The position numbers were made by a program, and so were the translations under genes. A stretch of 64,000 bases of DNA, taken from Alnus glutinosa (lineage: Eukaryota; Streptophyta; Magnoliopsida; Fagales; Betulaceae). The DNA lies in the NCBI RefSeq assembly GCF_958979055.1, contig NC_084896.1, positions 16,842,501 through 16,906,500 on the forward strand, read 5' to 3'. Position 1 is the stretch's first letter, and every line of letters starts with the position of its first letter. The notes beneath the pieces are model-generated. The model did no database searches and was not told where the DNA came from. It worked only from the letters and a program-made list of their open reading frames with translations. Shown here one piece after another: positions 11,475 to 22,000 of the stretch.

Positions 11475-13250
11475 ACCTCGCCTTTAGTTTTGTCTTGGTA
11501 TTTATCCTGTCAACTGTCTTCAAATGAGCCAGTCTCCAAACAGCTCTTTATCTACTTCCAAGTGGTTCAGAAAAGATGGCAGCAACTTTGTGCCTATCTC
11601 ATATCAGAAAATAAAATCAATATAGCTTATACATGCAACAATAGCATATTAACAAAACAGACCAACTTGCAAAACAATATAGACAGAAATCTCAGACAAA
11701 TAACCAAGACTATAAAATAATATGGCTCACTAGATACAAAAATATGGAAAACACGCATTGGACAAACCCACTACTTAAAACAATAAGTGATCCCTATATG
11801 AAAATCTGAAGCAAATCTTTGGATTGTAACACCTACTCATCTCATTCTAATGGATGGCCATATGATCACGAAGAAATTTGTTCAAACTTGAGATTATATG
11901 GAAACAAAATCTAACTCAAGTAGCAGCAGACAATATCATAGCCCAGGAACAGAAGAATTGGTAAAGATATAACAGTGTCATGAGTAAAATTACTTGCATA
12001 TAAAAGTCAAAAAAAAAAAAGAAAAAAAAAAAAAAAAAGGCTATGCAAACAAGTTTCTACTACATTAAAACATTGATCATGAACTGGGATTGGCAGTATG
12101 TGAGCTTCCCACGTAAGATTTAGAATCTTCGCATTCATCATGCAAAAAAAAAAAAAAAAATAGTTAGATTCAGTACTTGGCTTTGGTGAATGCCTCCTGC
12201 AATTACTTTTATTGAGTTTCAATGTGTGAAGAATGAAAAACAAGCACTGCCCAAAAACTCATGAGCACATTTACGTAACAACACATCCTCATATGGCGTG
12301 TCCCATTAACACAATCTAAAGGGAAATTTATGATAGATATAGATAAAGTGTCAGATAACCAACATCTCCAACAAGCAGGCAACTGCTTAAGAAGTCCTCA
12401 TTAAAGCATCTGATATAAATCTAAGAGTTCCAGAGGACAAGCAAACACATCAATATCTACACTATCAACTAACAAAATCTTTAGTAAGGTTCCAAAGATG
12501 CTTTACTAGCGTTAAGTATTTCATCAAAAAAGTATTTCACCAAACATCTAGCCTAGGAATGAATTGAATTGATCTCTTAAACATACATTATGAAGCACTT
12601 ATCGACAAATTTCCAAGATTCAATTGGAGAATTTCCAAATTCAAAGCGAACGCCTCATTTTCAAAAACCAGAAACCCCGTAGATTTAGTCGCAATTGGAG
12701 TTCTGTTCAAATAAAGATTCAGTTTCCCATAAAGAATTCCGCCATTGGGTCCATCTAATAAACAATTTAGAAAAGCACCCAAAACCTTTTGCATCAAATC
12801 TTGCAAGATAACCCCCCCAGTGGCTCTTCAAGGGAAAGACGAAAGAAATGGGTCTCTGGGGAAATTTGGCAAACACATTTCAGGCGTACAAATGGAGGGG
12901 ATAACAGAAGTACACATACCATGAAAAGAGACCAAGATTTGGTCGATTTGCACAGAAGTTGGAGAAGAAGATCTGATCTGGGCAATGGCGGTATCAACGC
13001 AGCACATATCTTGGAAATCTGGTCACCGACTTGAAAGAAAGACAGCCCCTACGCAGATTGTCCTTCACCAGACCGGCCGCGAGAGAGCCCTTCGCTGCGA
13101 CGCTAGAGTCAACGCAGTGGAGGGAATTGTCTGCTCCTGCAATGGCAGTAGTTGCAGATGTACTAAACAATTCGATAGCTTCACGTGCTCTAGATGTCTA
13201 CTCAAGAGAGAGAGTGAGATTGACTTTCATTGCCATTTCTACACCAGACA
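11475..13250 (-). promoter_or_regulatory. Probable 5'UTR with intron and promoter of the PHT4;6-like gene
   Basis: On the minus strand a GC-richer, CT-rich leader (about 13,250-12,920) ends in a good plant splice donor (CATG|GTATGTGTAC, exon end 12,920). The ~1.4 kb between this donor and the ATG is AT-rich, intron-like, with poly-A/T runs at 12,008-12,040 and 12,143-12,160. The acceptor cannot be placed with confidence (candidates end in ACAG at about 11,510-11,525). The + strand ORF over this leader (12,985-13,386) has no recognisable domain and is probably chance. Confidence 0.4.
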
Positions 13251-14602
13251 ATCACAGCTATATGATTTGTCTTTTTCGAAAGGTGGTCCAAGGATTTTTA
13301 ATTGTCGAAGAATGAGAAAATGTGAGAGTCCGTTTGGCCACGTTCCACCGGGTGGTTTCTTTGAAAATGATGTTGATGATTATTGATTAGCACTTTGTTT
13401 TTATGGCCTTGGATGCTTCTTCTTTTAGCACCAACAAAATTGGGTATTCTTGTTAATCATACATATATGGATTACTTTTGTTTTTAATAAAGAAAGAACA
13501 ATGATCACATTATTGTCTTATTATATTAATGAAACATTGTTATTTTATTATTGGATTTTTTTTTTTCTTTTAACTAATTTGCTTTAAATGAGAAAAAGAA
13601 AAAGAAAGAAGCAATATTAGTTAAATTTAGTTAATATGAATATTTTAATTAGTCTGATAGACATGCTCCCTATTAGGACTTAAAAAAATAAATAAATAAA
13701 TAAATAAAAGACACAAATCAGTACAATTGCTCACATTTTGCTTGTAAATTTAAAAATGACAGAAATTAGCTATAAACCGAAAAATCAATCTAAAAATGTA
13801 GCACGTGTTTCTTAGTATGTAAGAAATACATGTTTTTTTTTAATAGCATGTGTTTCTCACATATTTTTTTAGTAGAATTAAAAAGAAAGTATGTATTTAT
13901 CACGTGCTAAAAAATACGTGTCATTTTTTTTTTAATAGTTTGTAACTAATTTTTATCCATTTAAAAATTTGATTTATCCTTAATATAAGAGTGACAATCA
14001 ACTGGTACTTAGGTTACTTAAGGATTGTTTGAATACATTTTTTACTAACTCTTTTTTTTTTTCTTTTTTTTTTTAATTAATGGTTATGAGACCAAATTTT
14101 TTTACACTCAACTCAAAATTTTCCAACCCAACTATTAAAAATAAATAAATAAATAAAATAAAACAAACCCTTCAAGGGTGGTGGCCTAACCACCCTCGTC
14201 AGATTCGGGGTGGCTTGTGTACATGCGGATGCAAATGTTTGAGATATCTGCAGTCGCGTCCGCAAAATTCAGATATCACTTTTAGATATTTACATCTATA
14301 TGATTATTATAATTATTAAATACAATTATTATACGCTATCCGCATATTAGGTAATGGGTCTACTTTAGTTTTTTGAACATTCTTTGAGTCTCTATTATGG
14401 CCTATTTAAACGATTTTAAAAATAATTTATGCCAGTTTTAGTGTTTTGGGCTTATTTAAATTTTTTTAAAGTTATAATCTATTGAAAATATATTGATTTT
14501 ACAATTTTTTTTACCCAAATGCTACACGAAAAAGCAATACAGCCAACCAAATCAATGTAAACATAACATATATGAAAATATTTATTGACTTCTAATTAAA
14601 AC

Positions 14603-14634
<32 letters not shown>

Positions 14635-14640
14635 CAAACA
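13251..14640. other. Intergenic DNA with (GT)n microsatellite
   Basis: AT-rich, several A/T homopolymers, AAAT repeats at 13,686-13,708 and 14,140-14,160, and a (GT)n tract at about 14,606-14,634. At 14,205-14,345 GCGGATGC/CCGCA motifs recur and are echoed at 15,780-15,860 (ATCCGCATCCGCAT), which suggests the two ends of one old hAT-like non-autonomous element split by the LTR sequence between them. That reading is inference. Confidence 0.4.
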
Positions 14641-14649
14641 AATATCTTA

Positions 14650-15640
14650 AATATGGAATTTAAATAAGGCAAGATATTTGTTATGAAGTGGAAACTCTGT
14701 GAAGAGAAAAACCACTCTGGGGCAACCAAACCCAAGAAATCCACTATCCAAAAACAAAGCTAGTTACAAGACACTCGTACTCACATACCCTTATGCAGTA
14801 GTCATATCTCTAACTCTGACGTGTAACCCAACACGAACGCTTCCCAACCAGATCTTCCACCAGATTGGGCTTTTTATGGATTCATTTACCTTAGGGTCAA
14901 CCCTTAAGATAGACTTCACACGAACACTTGAGCACACACAGGCAACGGCTTGAGAGTTAGCGGATCTTCTATCTTCCTAAACACCATTTCAAAGCACTAT
15001 GAAATTCACTGTCAAATTCTATACAAAACACTAGCCTAAAGCCCCCTATTAGGCTTAAAGAGACCTCACAAACTGCTGAGATTCGGACTCTGGCTGGCGA
15101 GCGTCCAGACGGAAGTTAGCCACATTCGGATGGTTTTTTTGCGATATCCTTTTTGAAACAACGTAATTCTATCTTTATCGGTTCACATCCGGACGGCTTG
15201 ACCGAGCATCCGGACGGTCTTCGCTAAAATTCTTTCCGTGTTCGAACGGAACTATGGAATATTTTGAAATACTGGACATCGTCCAGACGTGTTGCCACGT
15301 CATCCAGACGGTTTGCAGAGACTTCTCAAACAGTGTCAACTTCTTAAATCCAACTCCTTGTTGAAAGCTGATTGACCTGGCGTCCGGATGGTGTTGCTCT
15401 AATGTCCGGACGTCTTCATTGTTTATCTGCAAGACACTGCGAGGCGTCCGGACACCTTCAAAGGCTCGTCCGGACGGTTGCACAAGAACCTTCTGTTTTG
15501 GCTTGGTTTTTGCAATGGACTTTTCATGGATATCTTCTAGAGGCTTGTGAACAGTTATTGTCTTTGATTTGATCATTGTCTGAAAACATGAAGATACTGA
15601 ATTGAAAACCAACCATCATGTTAAAACGCAATCATTACAT
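14650..15640 (-). mobile_element. LTR-type fossil segment, first copy of a family with CCGGAC repeats
   Basis: The blocks GTGGAAACTCTGTGAAGAG, AAAACCACTCTGGGGCAACC and AAGAAATCCACTATCC recur in diverged form at 19,095-19,165 (GTGGAAACTCTTTGAACTC, AAATCACTATGGGGTAGCC), so the two segments are one repeat family. The organisation, with several direct short repeats and no coding domain, fits a long LTR read on the minus strand. Between 15,100 and 15,480 about ten copies of a CGTCCGGACGG-like motif occur. Ends are approximate and the class is inferred. Confidence 0.4.
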
Positions 15641-16156
15641 AAAGTGTTTTTGTTTTATTCAGAATGTAGCCAATAAAAATATACAATAAACATAATTGAA
15701 AACGACATCGTTTTGGTGAATTTATTAAATATAAATAAAAATATATTAAATAAATGCTATGTCTGCATACCATAAAACCATTATCCGCATCCGCATATGT
15801 GGATAGTGTCTTTGTTAACCGTATACGCATGTACAAATAGCGGATGCATGCAATTAATATTTGCCCGCATGTACAACCGTACCTCAAACAGAGGATGTGC
15901 AAGAAAAGGAAGGAACATAGATACTCGATCAAGCAATCTTTGCAGCTCAAAGAATGTGAAACTATTGAAGATGTAATCAGATCGACGCCAAACACCCACC
16001 TAATCACTCTAGAACAATTCGAAGTGATGGTTTCAAGATGGTTAACTCTTGAAGATAAGGTAACAATGCATGTCTATTACCACATTTTTATTTGTTTATA
16101 AACATTTATTTCTAATTATCTTAATAATAATACGAAGGAGAGTATTGAAAAAAAAA
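15641..16156. other. Intergenic DNA, no gene recognised
   Basis: AT-rich; contains CCGCAT-rich motifs at 15,785-15,890, possibly the subterminal repeats of a hAT-like relic. The overlapping ORFs on both strands carry no recognisable domain. Confidence 0.35.
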
Positions 16157-16389
16157 TGTAACGACCCACCCACCCTTAACGATACAATATTGTTTGCTTT
16201 TGGCTCATCCAAACTAGACTTCTCAGGATATCACCCATCCTGGTGTACATACTACTCTCACACGCTTAACTCCAAAGTTCTGATAGGCTTACGGTTATCA
16301 TGGCTTTAAAACACGTTGTATCAAAAATGATGCGAATATGCATATAAGTATATCCTCATTCCCATACACATGCGATATGGGGCGTCACA
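16157..16389 (-). mobile_element. Cassandra TRIM solo LTR carrying a 5S rRNA-derived segment
   Basis: The 233-bp segment is bounded by TG...CA (TGTAACGACCC to GGCGTCACA on the + strand) and by AAAAA on both sides (16,152-16,156 and 16,390-16,394), a 5-bp target duplication. Read on the minus strand it contains ATCAGAACTTTGGAGTTAAG, GCGTGTGAGAGTAGTA and CCAGGATGGGTGATATCCTG, the 3' half of plant 5S rRNA with its internal promoter region. A 5S-containing LTR is the hallmark of the Cassandra terminal-repeat retrotransposon in miniature. Only one LTR is present, consistent with LTR-LTR recombination. It is a fossil and not a functional 5S gene. Confidence 0.88.
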
Positions 16390-16851
16390 AAAAATGCCAA
16401 AAGCCATAACAAGTAAGAGTTTAGCCACACGTCGAGGTTGAAGAGCTTCTCCTAGCTTGCAAAAGGGAGGGTGCAAATTAAATTAGTTATTAAGCAAATA
16501 TATAATATTATTTTCGCAAAACATTGTTTTATAGGTTGTGTATGTAATGTTACTTAGTAAAAAGACGTCACCTACTTTTTAAAGTTTTATGCCGTTTAAA
16601 AATTAAACGACGTAAAATTATAAGTCGTTTAAAACTAAATGATGTAAATCTTTAAGTCACTCGATTAAACAACGTAAATGTATTTACGTTGTATAACTCT
16701 ATACGGCCTTAATTCTGGTCGTTTGACATTTAAATTACGTAAAAAATTCTTAACTGTGTATGTCATGACACAATCAAACAAAAAGGAACAAGCGAAGATA
16801 ACTACTTCACTTTGTTTATATCAATATTACAGTCGTTTAATAAACAACACA

Positions 16852-16903
<52 letters not shown>

Positions 16904-17430
16904 ATTTTTATTTTTTATTTTGTTTATTTATTTTTGTAGTGTTACCTCTTTATCCACCTATAAAACACTTATTTTATAGAAGAGTCGGCATTAGAGTTTG
17001 TATTGGAGGGCCAAGAAGAGGTAGATGTGACTGGCTGAGCTGTTAGGGTTATTATGTTAACACTTTTGAAGACCTAGTGTGATTTCCATAGACTGCTATT
17101 TCTTTGGCTTGCCAAGAAATTTTGTCCGAGCTTGCTAGTTAGACAAGTCGAGTGCCTTATCGGGCACTCAACTCGTGAGGATAAGTTCCAGTGTAACTGA
17201 AATCAAGCTAAGCCAACACCAGCAAGAACAAAAGCCCCATAATCTCGACATAATCAGGCCTAAGAAAATCCTACCGAATTAACATGATTTTTGAGTTCTA
17301 ATCATGGTGGGAATAACGAAATCGTAAGTAAGAGCTTGAGATTTACCTTTTCTTACTTCCAATGACAAAATCTCACACCTTATTTCACCATCTTCTTCTT
17401 CTTGATCTCTTACTAAAGTCTCTCTCTTGG

Positions 17431-17470
<40 letters not shown>

Positions 17471-17631
17471 GTCTGAGTGCAAGAGGAACGAAAATGAGAA
17501 GAAAAGAAATGGGGGAGAAGAGAGTGGGAAAAATAAGTGAGAGGGGGGTATATGCGTGTTTGTCACCAAGATGGAGAGGGGGGGTGTTTTAAGGAGAAAA
17601 CATCAAGATATTTTCTATGTTTATTTTAAGG
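16390..17631. other. Intergenic DNA with CACTA-like subterminal repeats and two (CT)n arrays
   Basis: At 16,560-16,750 the motif GTCGTTTAAA/TTAAACGACGT recurs in both orientations, resembling subterminal repeats of a CACTA-type element, but no CACTA terminus was found. (CT)n arrays lie at 16,855-16,901 and 17,433-17,468; the Ser-Leu-rich or Glu-Arg-rich ORFs over them are simple-sequence artefacts. The stretch 17,050-17,430 contains no motif I recognise. Confidence 0.4.
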
Positions 17632-18442
17632 GTTAAACACCTTATTGGTACATGTGGTTTGGAAACTTTATTTTTTGTCCCCTTTGCTTTCATTCGTATT
17701 ACAAATGGTACTTGTGGTTTGGGAAAAAACAGAATTGGTACTTCCGTTAGTTTTTCGATCCAAAAACTAACAGTTGGACACGTGTCAACTCCTGTGAGTA
17801 AACACGTGTAATAATGTAAAAAAATTAAAAAATAAAAAATAAAAAAACTTTAAAAATTAATAAAAAATTTTGAAAATAATAAAACTTTAAAAATAAATAA
17901 AAGTATTAAAAAATTTAAAAAAATTTGAAAAAAAAAAAGAAAAAGAAAAAAGAAAAAAGAATAGGGGTGGGTCCACCACCCCTATGGCTGGTTTGGGGAT
18001 GGTTGGACCACCGCCATGGCCCTTGGGGCTGGTTCGGCCACCCTCAAGGGCCTAAGAGAGAAGAAAAAACAAAATAAAATAAAATTTGTTGTGTTTGGCC
18101 CTTGGGGATGGCCGAACTACCCCTCTTCTTTCTTTCTTTTTCTTTTTCTTTTTTTTTGGAAATATTTTAATACTTTTTATTTAAAGTTTTTATTATTCTC
18201 AATTTTTCAAATTTTTATTAATTTTAAAATTTTTTTATTTTCTGTTTTTTAATTTTACATTATGACACGTGTCTACTCTCAGGAGTTGACACATGTCAAA
18301 CCGTTAATTTTTTTACGAAAAAACTAACGGAGATACCAATTTTGTCTTTTTCCAAATTACAAGTACTATCTGTAATACGAATGAAAGTACAGGGAGCAAA
18401 AAATAAAATTTCCAAACCACAGGTACCAATAAGGTGTTTAAT
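17632..18442. mobile_element. Fold-back element with very similar long inverted repeats
   Basis: The left end (GTTAAACACCTTATTGGTAC) and the inverted right end (ATTAAACACCTTATTGGTAC) are nearly identical, and the pairing runs ~190 bp inward through TGTGGTTTGGAAA, TTCATTCGTATTACA and GACACGTGTCAACTC. The loop is A/T-rich with a GC-rich core (GGGTGGTCCACC- and GGCCACCCTC-type motifs). No transposase. Arm similarity suggests a fairly young insertion or gene conversion. A diverged relative lies at 46,837-47,342. Confidence 0.75.
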
Positions 18443-19050
18443 CATTATCTTAATTCCATTTTTAACCCACACCTCACCTTAATTATAAAAATGCCAATTT
18501 TATTAACTTATTCTTACAAACAACTATTTACCATACTAATAGTATTATTAATTAATCTTATTCCTATTAATTTTGTCATCTTAATCTCATTAGCATTATC
18601 TTACTCTCTTTATTTTAATCATGCTAATATAATCATTATTATTATTTCAGTCTAAATTAATTAATTAATCACTTAAAGCCTAATCTTAGTTTCATCTTAT
18701 ATTATTATTGTTTTATCCAAAATGTTTTGAGGTTATTAATAATAAACTTCTTAATTATTAATCATAAATTATACATTTATACTTAATCTGTTAATTATAA
18801 ATTCATAATTAGTAATGACACTTAATCATAATTCATAGGCTTAAAGCCTATAAATTATTAATTATATTTAAACTATAATAATATTAATCATACTTAATTA
18901 TTATTTTATACTTAAGCTATAAGTATGCATCAAAATTATCTAAGTAACTAGATACTTGATCATTATATTAGTTACTTTGTATGAACTATATACTTATGAC
19001 TTGAAAATATAAACTACACTCCAAACACAAACAAACAATCACCAAAAAAT
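18443..19050. other. AT-rich intergenic DNA
   Basis: Over 75% A+T by eye, with many TTAATTA/TAATTAT motifs. No coding or structured signal. Confidence 0.4.
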
Positions 19051-22000
19051 AATAAGCAATAAAGAAATTGACACAGATTTTTGGTGACAAAGTGGAAACT
19101 CTTTGAACTCAAAGAGAAAAATCACTATGGGGTAGCCAACCCTGGAAATCAATTCAATAAAGAAGAATTCGCAAATTACAAAATGTTAGTACTCACAAAA
19201 CTTTTGTAGTCGTCACACTCTTGAATTACAACAAGTGACCCACTTGTCTGCTTCTCTCCTATAACCTTTGGAGAGCTCTTCTTCTTGACTCATTAATTGG
19301 AACTTCAATTGGCTTCATTCATTGTTCAAGGTTGATAGTTAAACAATAATAAAAACTCTCAGAGAGAATTAACATTAACAGTTCAGGTCTAAAACCCTCT
19401 CTTAGTACACAGAATTCTAGAGTAGAATCCTTAGTAAATTTGTGACTGGAAGTCCCTTTAAATAGACCTTTGAAGAAAACCTATTTCGAGTTTGAATAAA
19501 ATTTTAGAAAAATTTGCCCAAATTTTCAGCCCTATATTGCGAGGCGATTTTGGCATAGTAAACGTTCGAATTAGGAAAAACCTATTTCAGAAATATTTGT
19601 TGCCTTTTGTGATAGCTTTCCAACACCCCTACATTCACTGAAATATGATACTTGCGCCAAAAGTTATGGATAACATACAGACACGTGCTCAATGTAATGA
19701 TCATTAGTTTTAATGAGAAGAAACCAGAAGAACTAAGAAGAAGCATGGAGGTGTGTGCGTGGGAAGAATAAGGAAACACGTGTTTGTTATGCTGAAGGAT
19801 TAAAACACACGTGTGATAAAAGTTGTTAGGCCAGCTATAATTAGTTGGGCCGCTTGTAATCTGTTAGGTCAGCTGGAGTTAGTTGTTAGAAGGGTCGGCT
19901 GTAGTCAATTGTAAATAAGTGGGCTAGGCCCAGTAATTGTAATGTTATATAAGCCATTGGGCTTTCTAGAAGTGCGTACGAAAATATTTAAAATCTTTTG
20001 TAGTCTTTTACAATTTGGAGCTTGAGATTGGGCTTGAACTATTCTCCTTTATTCAATATCTATTCAATTCTTTCTTATCATTCACTCTCATAATCAATAC
20101 ATTCTATCTTCATTCCATTCATAATTCACGGAAAATACAAGAGTATTACAATTGGTATTAGAGCTTTTACGATCCATGGCGGAAGGCACGAGAGTTAGAG
20201 ATTTGCAAGATTCAATTACTAGTTTCAAGTTCCATCAAGAGCAAGTCATGTCTGGATTGAAGCATCAAATGGAGCAAACTCAAAGTCAAAGCAATCTGCA
20301 TGGCAAGAAGATAGATGAGTTATCAGTCAAAATGGACTAGTTAATTGAAGCCATCTCAGCCAATGGAAAGAATTCAGTTCAGATTTGGAGTCACCTTCAT
20401 TTTTTTAACAAGGATACATGGAGGGAAGACATATGAAAGAGAATGGAGAATCTTCCTTTGGATTTTCGAGATTCTAGAGGGGAGGTCCCAATTCTACTAG
20501 TCCAAATGTTCCAGTACAAAGTCTCAAGGTGGAGTTTCCAAGGTTTGACGAAGACAATGTATCAGGTTGGTTGTTTAAAGCTAATCAGTTTTTTAGCTTT
20601 AGTAATACTCCAAATGAATACAAAGAAGTGATGTTTGCTTTTTATATGGAGGGCAATGCATTAATGTGGTTTCAATATGAATCTTATTTAGGATTGCTTA
20701 CTTCGTGGGATGCCTTTGATCAGGCTATTCAATTACAATTTGGTCCTAAATCGTATGATGATCCTATGGAGGCTCTTACTCGATTGAGAAAAATCATTAG
20801 TATTTCGATCTATAAAATTCAATTTGAGAAACTGTCCAATAGATTGAAAAGGTCTCTCTGAAAACTACAAGGTGAGTTGTTTTTTAAGCTGCTTAAAGGA
20901 TGATATTAGGCTGTCTTTGAGACTGTTGAAACCACAAAATCTGAATGATGCATTTGGATTAGCCAAAATTTAAGAGGAATTTGTGATGAGTAGTCGAAGA
21001 TCTTATAGATCTAGTGGTTTTCATACCACATCTGCTTTTCAGCGAGGAAATTACTCTCAAGGTAGGCAGCATCATAAACTTGTCTATACAAATGCTGCAA
21101 GAACAGAATTGAGAGGGGAAGGTAAGTTGGGGTTCCCTAATTTGTGGATCTTGCAATTTTCTCAAAGATTCAATTGGAGATCCAATTTGATGTTAAACGG
21201 GCTGTCAAGGTGGCCAATGGACAAATTGTGCAAATTGAGGGTTTTTGTCTAGCCCTACCTGTGAGGGTTCAAGGTTCTAATTTCTCTGCTGAATTTTATA
21301 TGTTACCTTTGGGTGGTTGTGACATGGTTTTGAGAGTTCATTGTTTACGCTCTCTTGATCCCATTATTTGGGATTTTTCAAAGCTAACTATGGAGTTTTC
21401 CATTTTATCTTAAAGAATTGTTTGGAAGGGTCTAGTTCCTACTTAATCATCTTAGGAAGATTGCATTTTTGTCTCTAAGCTCCTTAAGACTAAAAAGAAG
21501 GTTTTGGTACTTCAAATGATGCATCCTGTAGTTTAGCCACAGAAACAACAGCCAAATGCCATTTTTACTGACCTTTTACAGGAGTTTGCAACAGTTTTTG
21601 CATAACCTATTGGACTACCACCAATGAGGTCTCATGACCATCAAATAGGTCTTAAAGAGGGAACCTAACCTATTTGTGTCAAGCCCTATAGGTACCCTCA
21701 TTACCAAAAATGTGAGATTGAGAAGATTGTAAGGGAATTGATGGAGTCAGGAGCACTCAAACCTAGTTAGTCCTCTTTTTCCTTCCCTGTTTTACTACTT
21801 CGAAAGGTGGATGGAAGTTGGCGCATGTGCATGGATTACTGGGCTTTAAATCAAGTGACAGTGAAGGACAAATTCCCTATTCCTGTTGTGGATGAGTTAT
21901 TGGATGAGTTGAATGGTGCTCAGATTTTTCTAAACTTGAACTTAGATCTGGTTAGCACTAGATTAGAGTTAAGCTTGCTTATGTGCCCAAAATAGCTTTT

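Noticed and set aside
12985-13386. 133-codon + strand ORF
   Set aside because: No recognisable domain; it overlaps what looks like the 5'UTR exon and promoter of the minus-strand transporter gene.
15175-15612. 145-codon minus-strand ORF
   Set aside because: The PDAR/SGR-like repeats in its translation come from the CCGGAC motif cluster; no protein family.
16190-16300. Possible 5S rRNA gene
   Set aside because: Only the 3' half is recognisable, it is diverged, and it lies inside an LTR with TG...CA ends and a 5-bp duplication: Cassandra.
16678-17569. Ser-Leu and Arg-Glu repeat ORFs
   Set aside because: Translations of (CT)n microsatellites.
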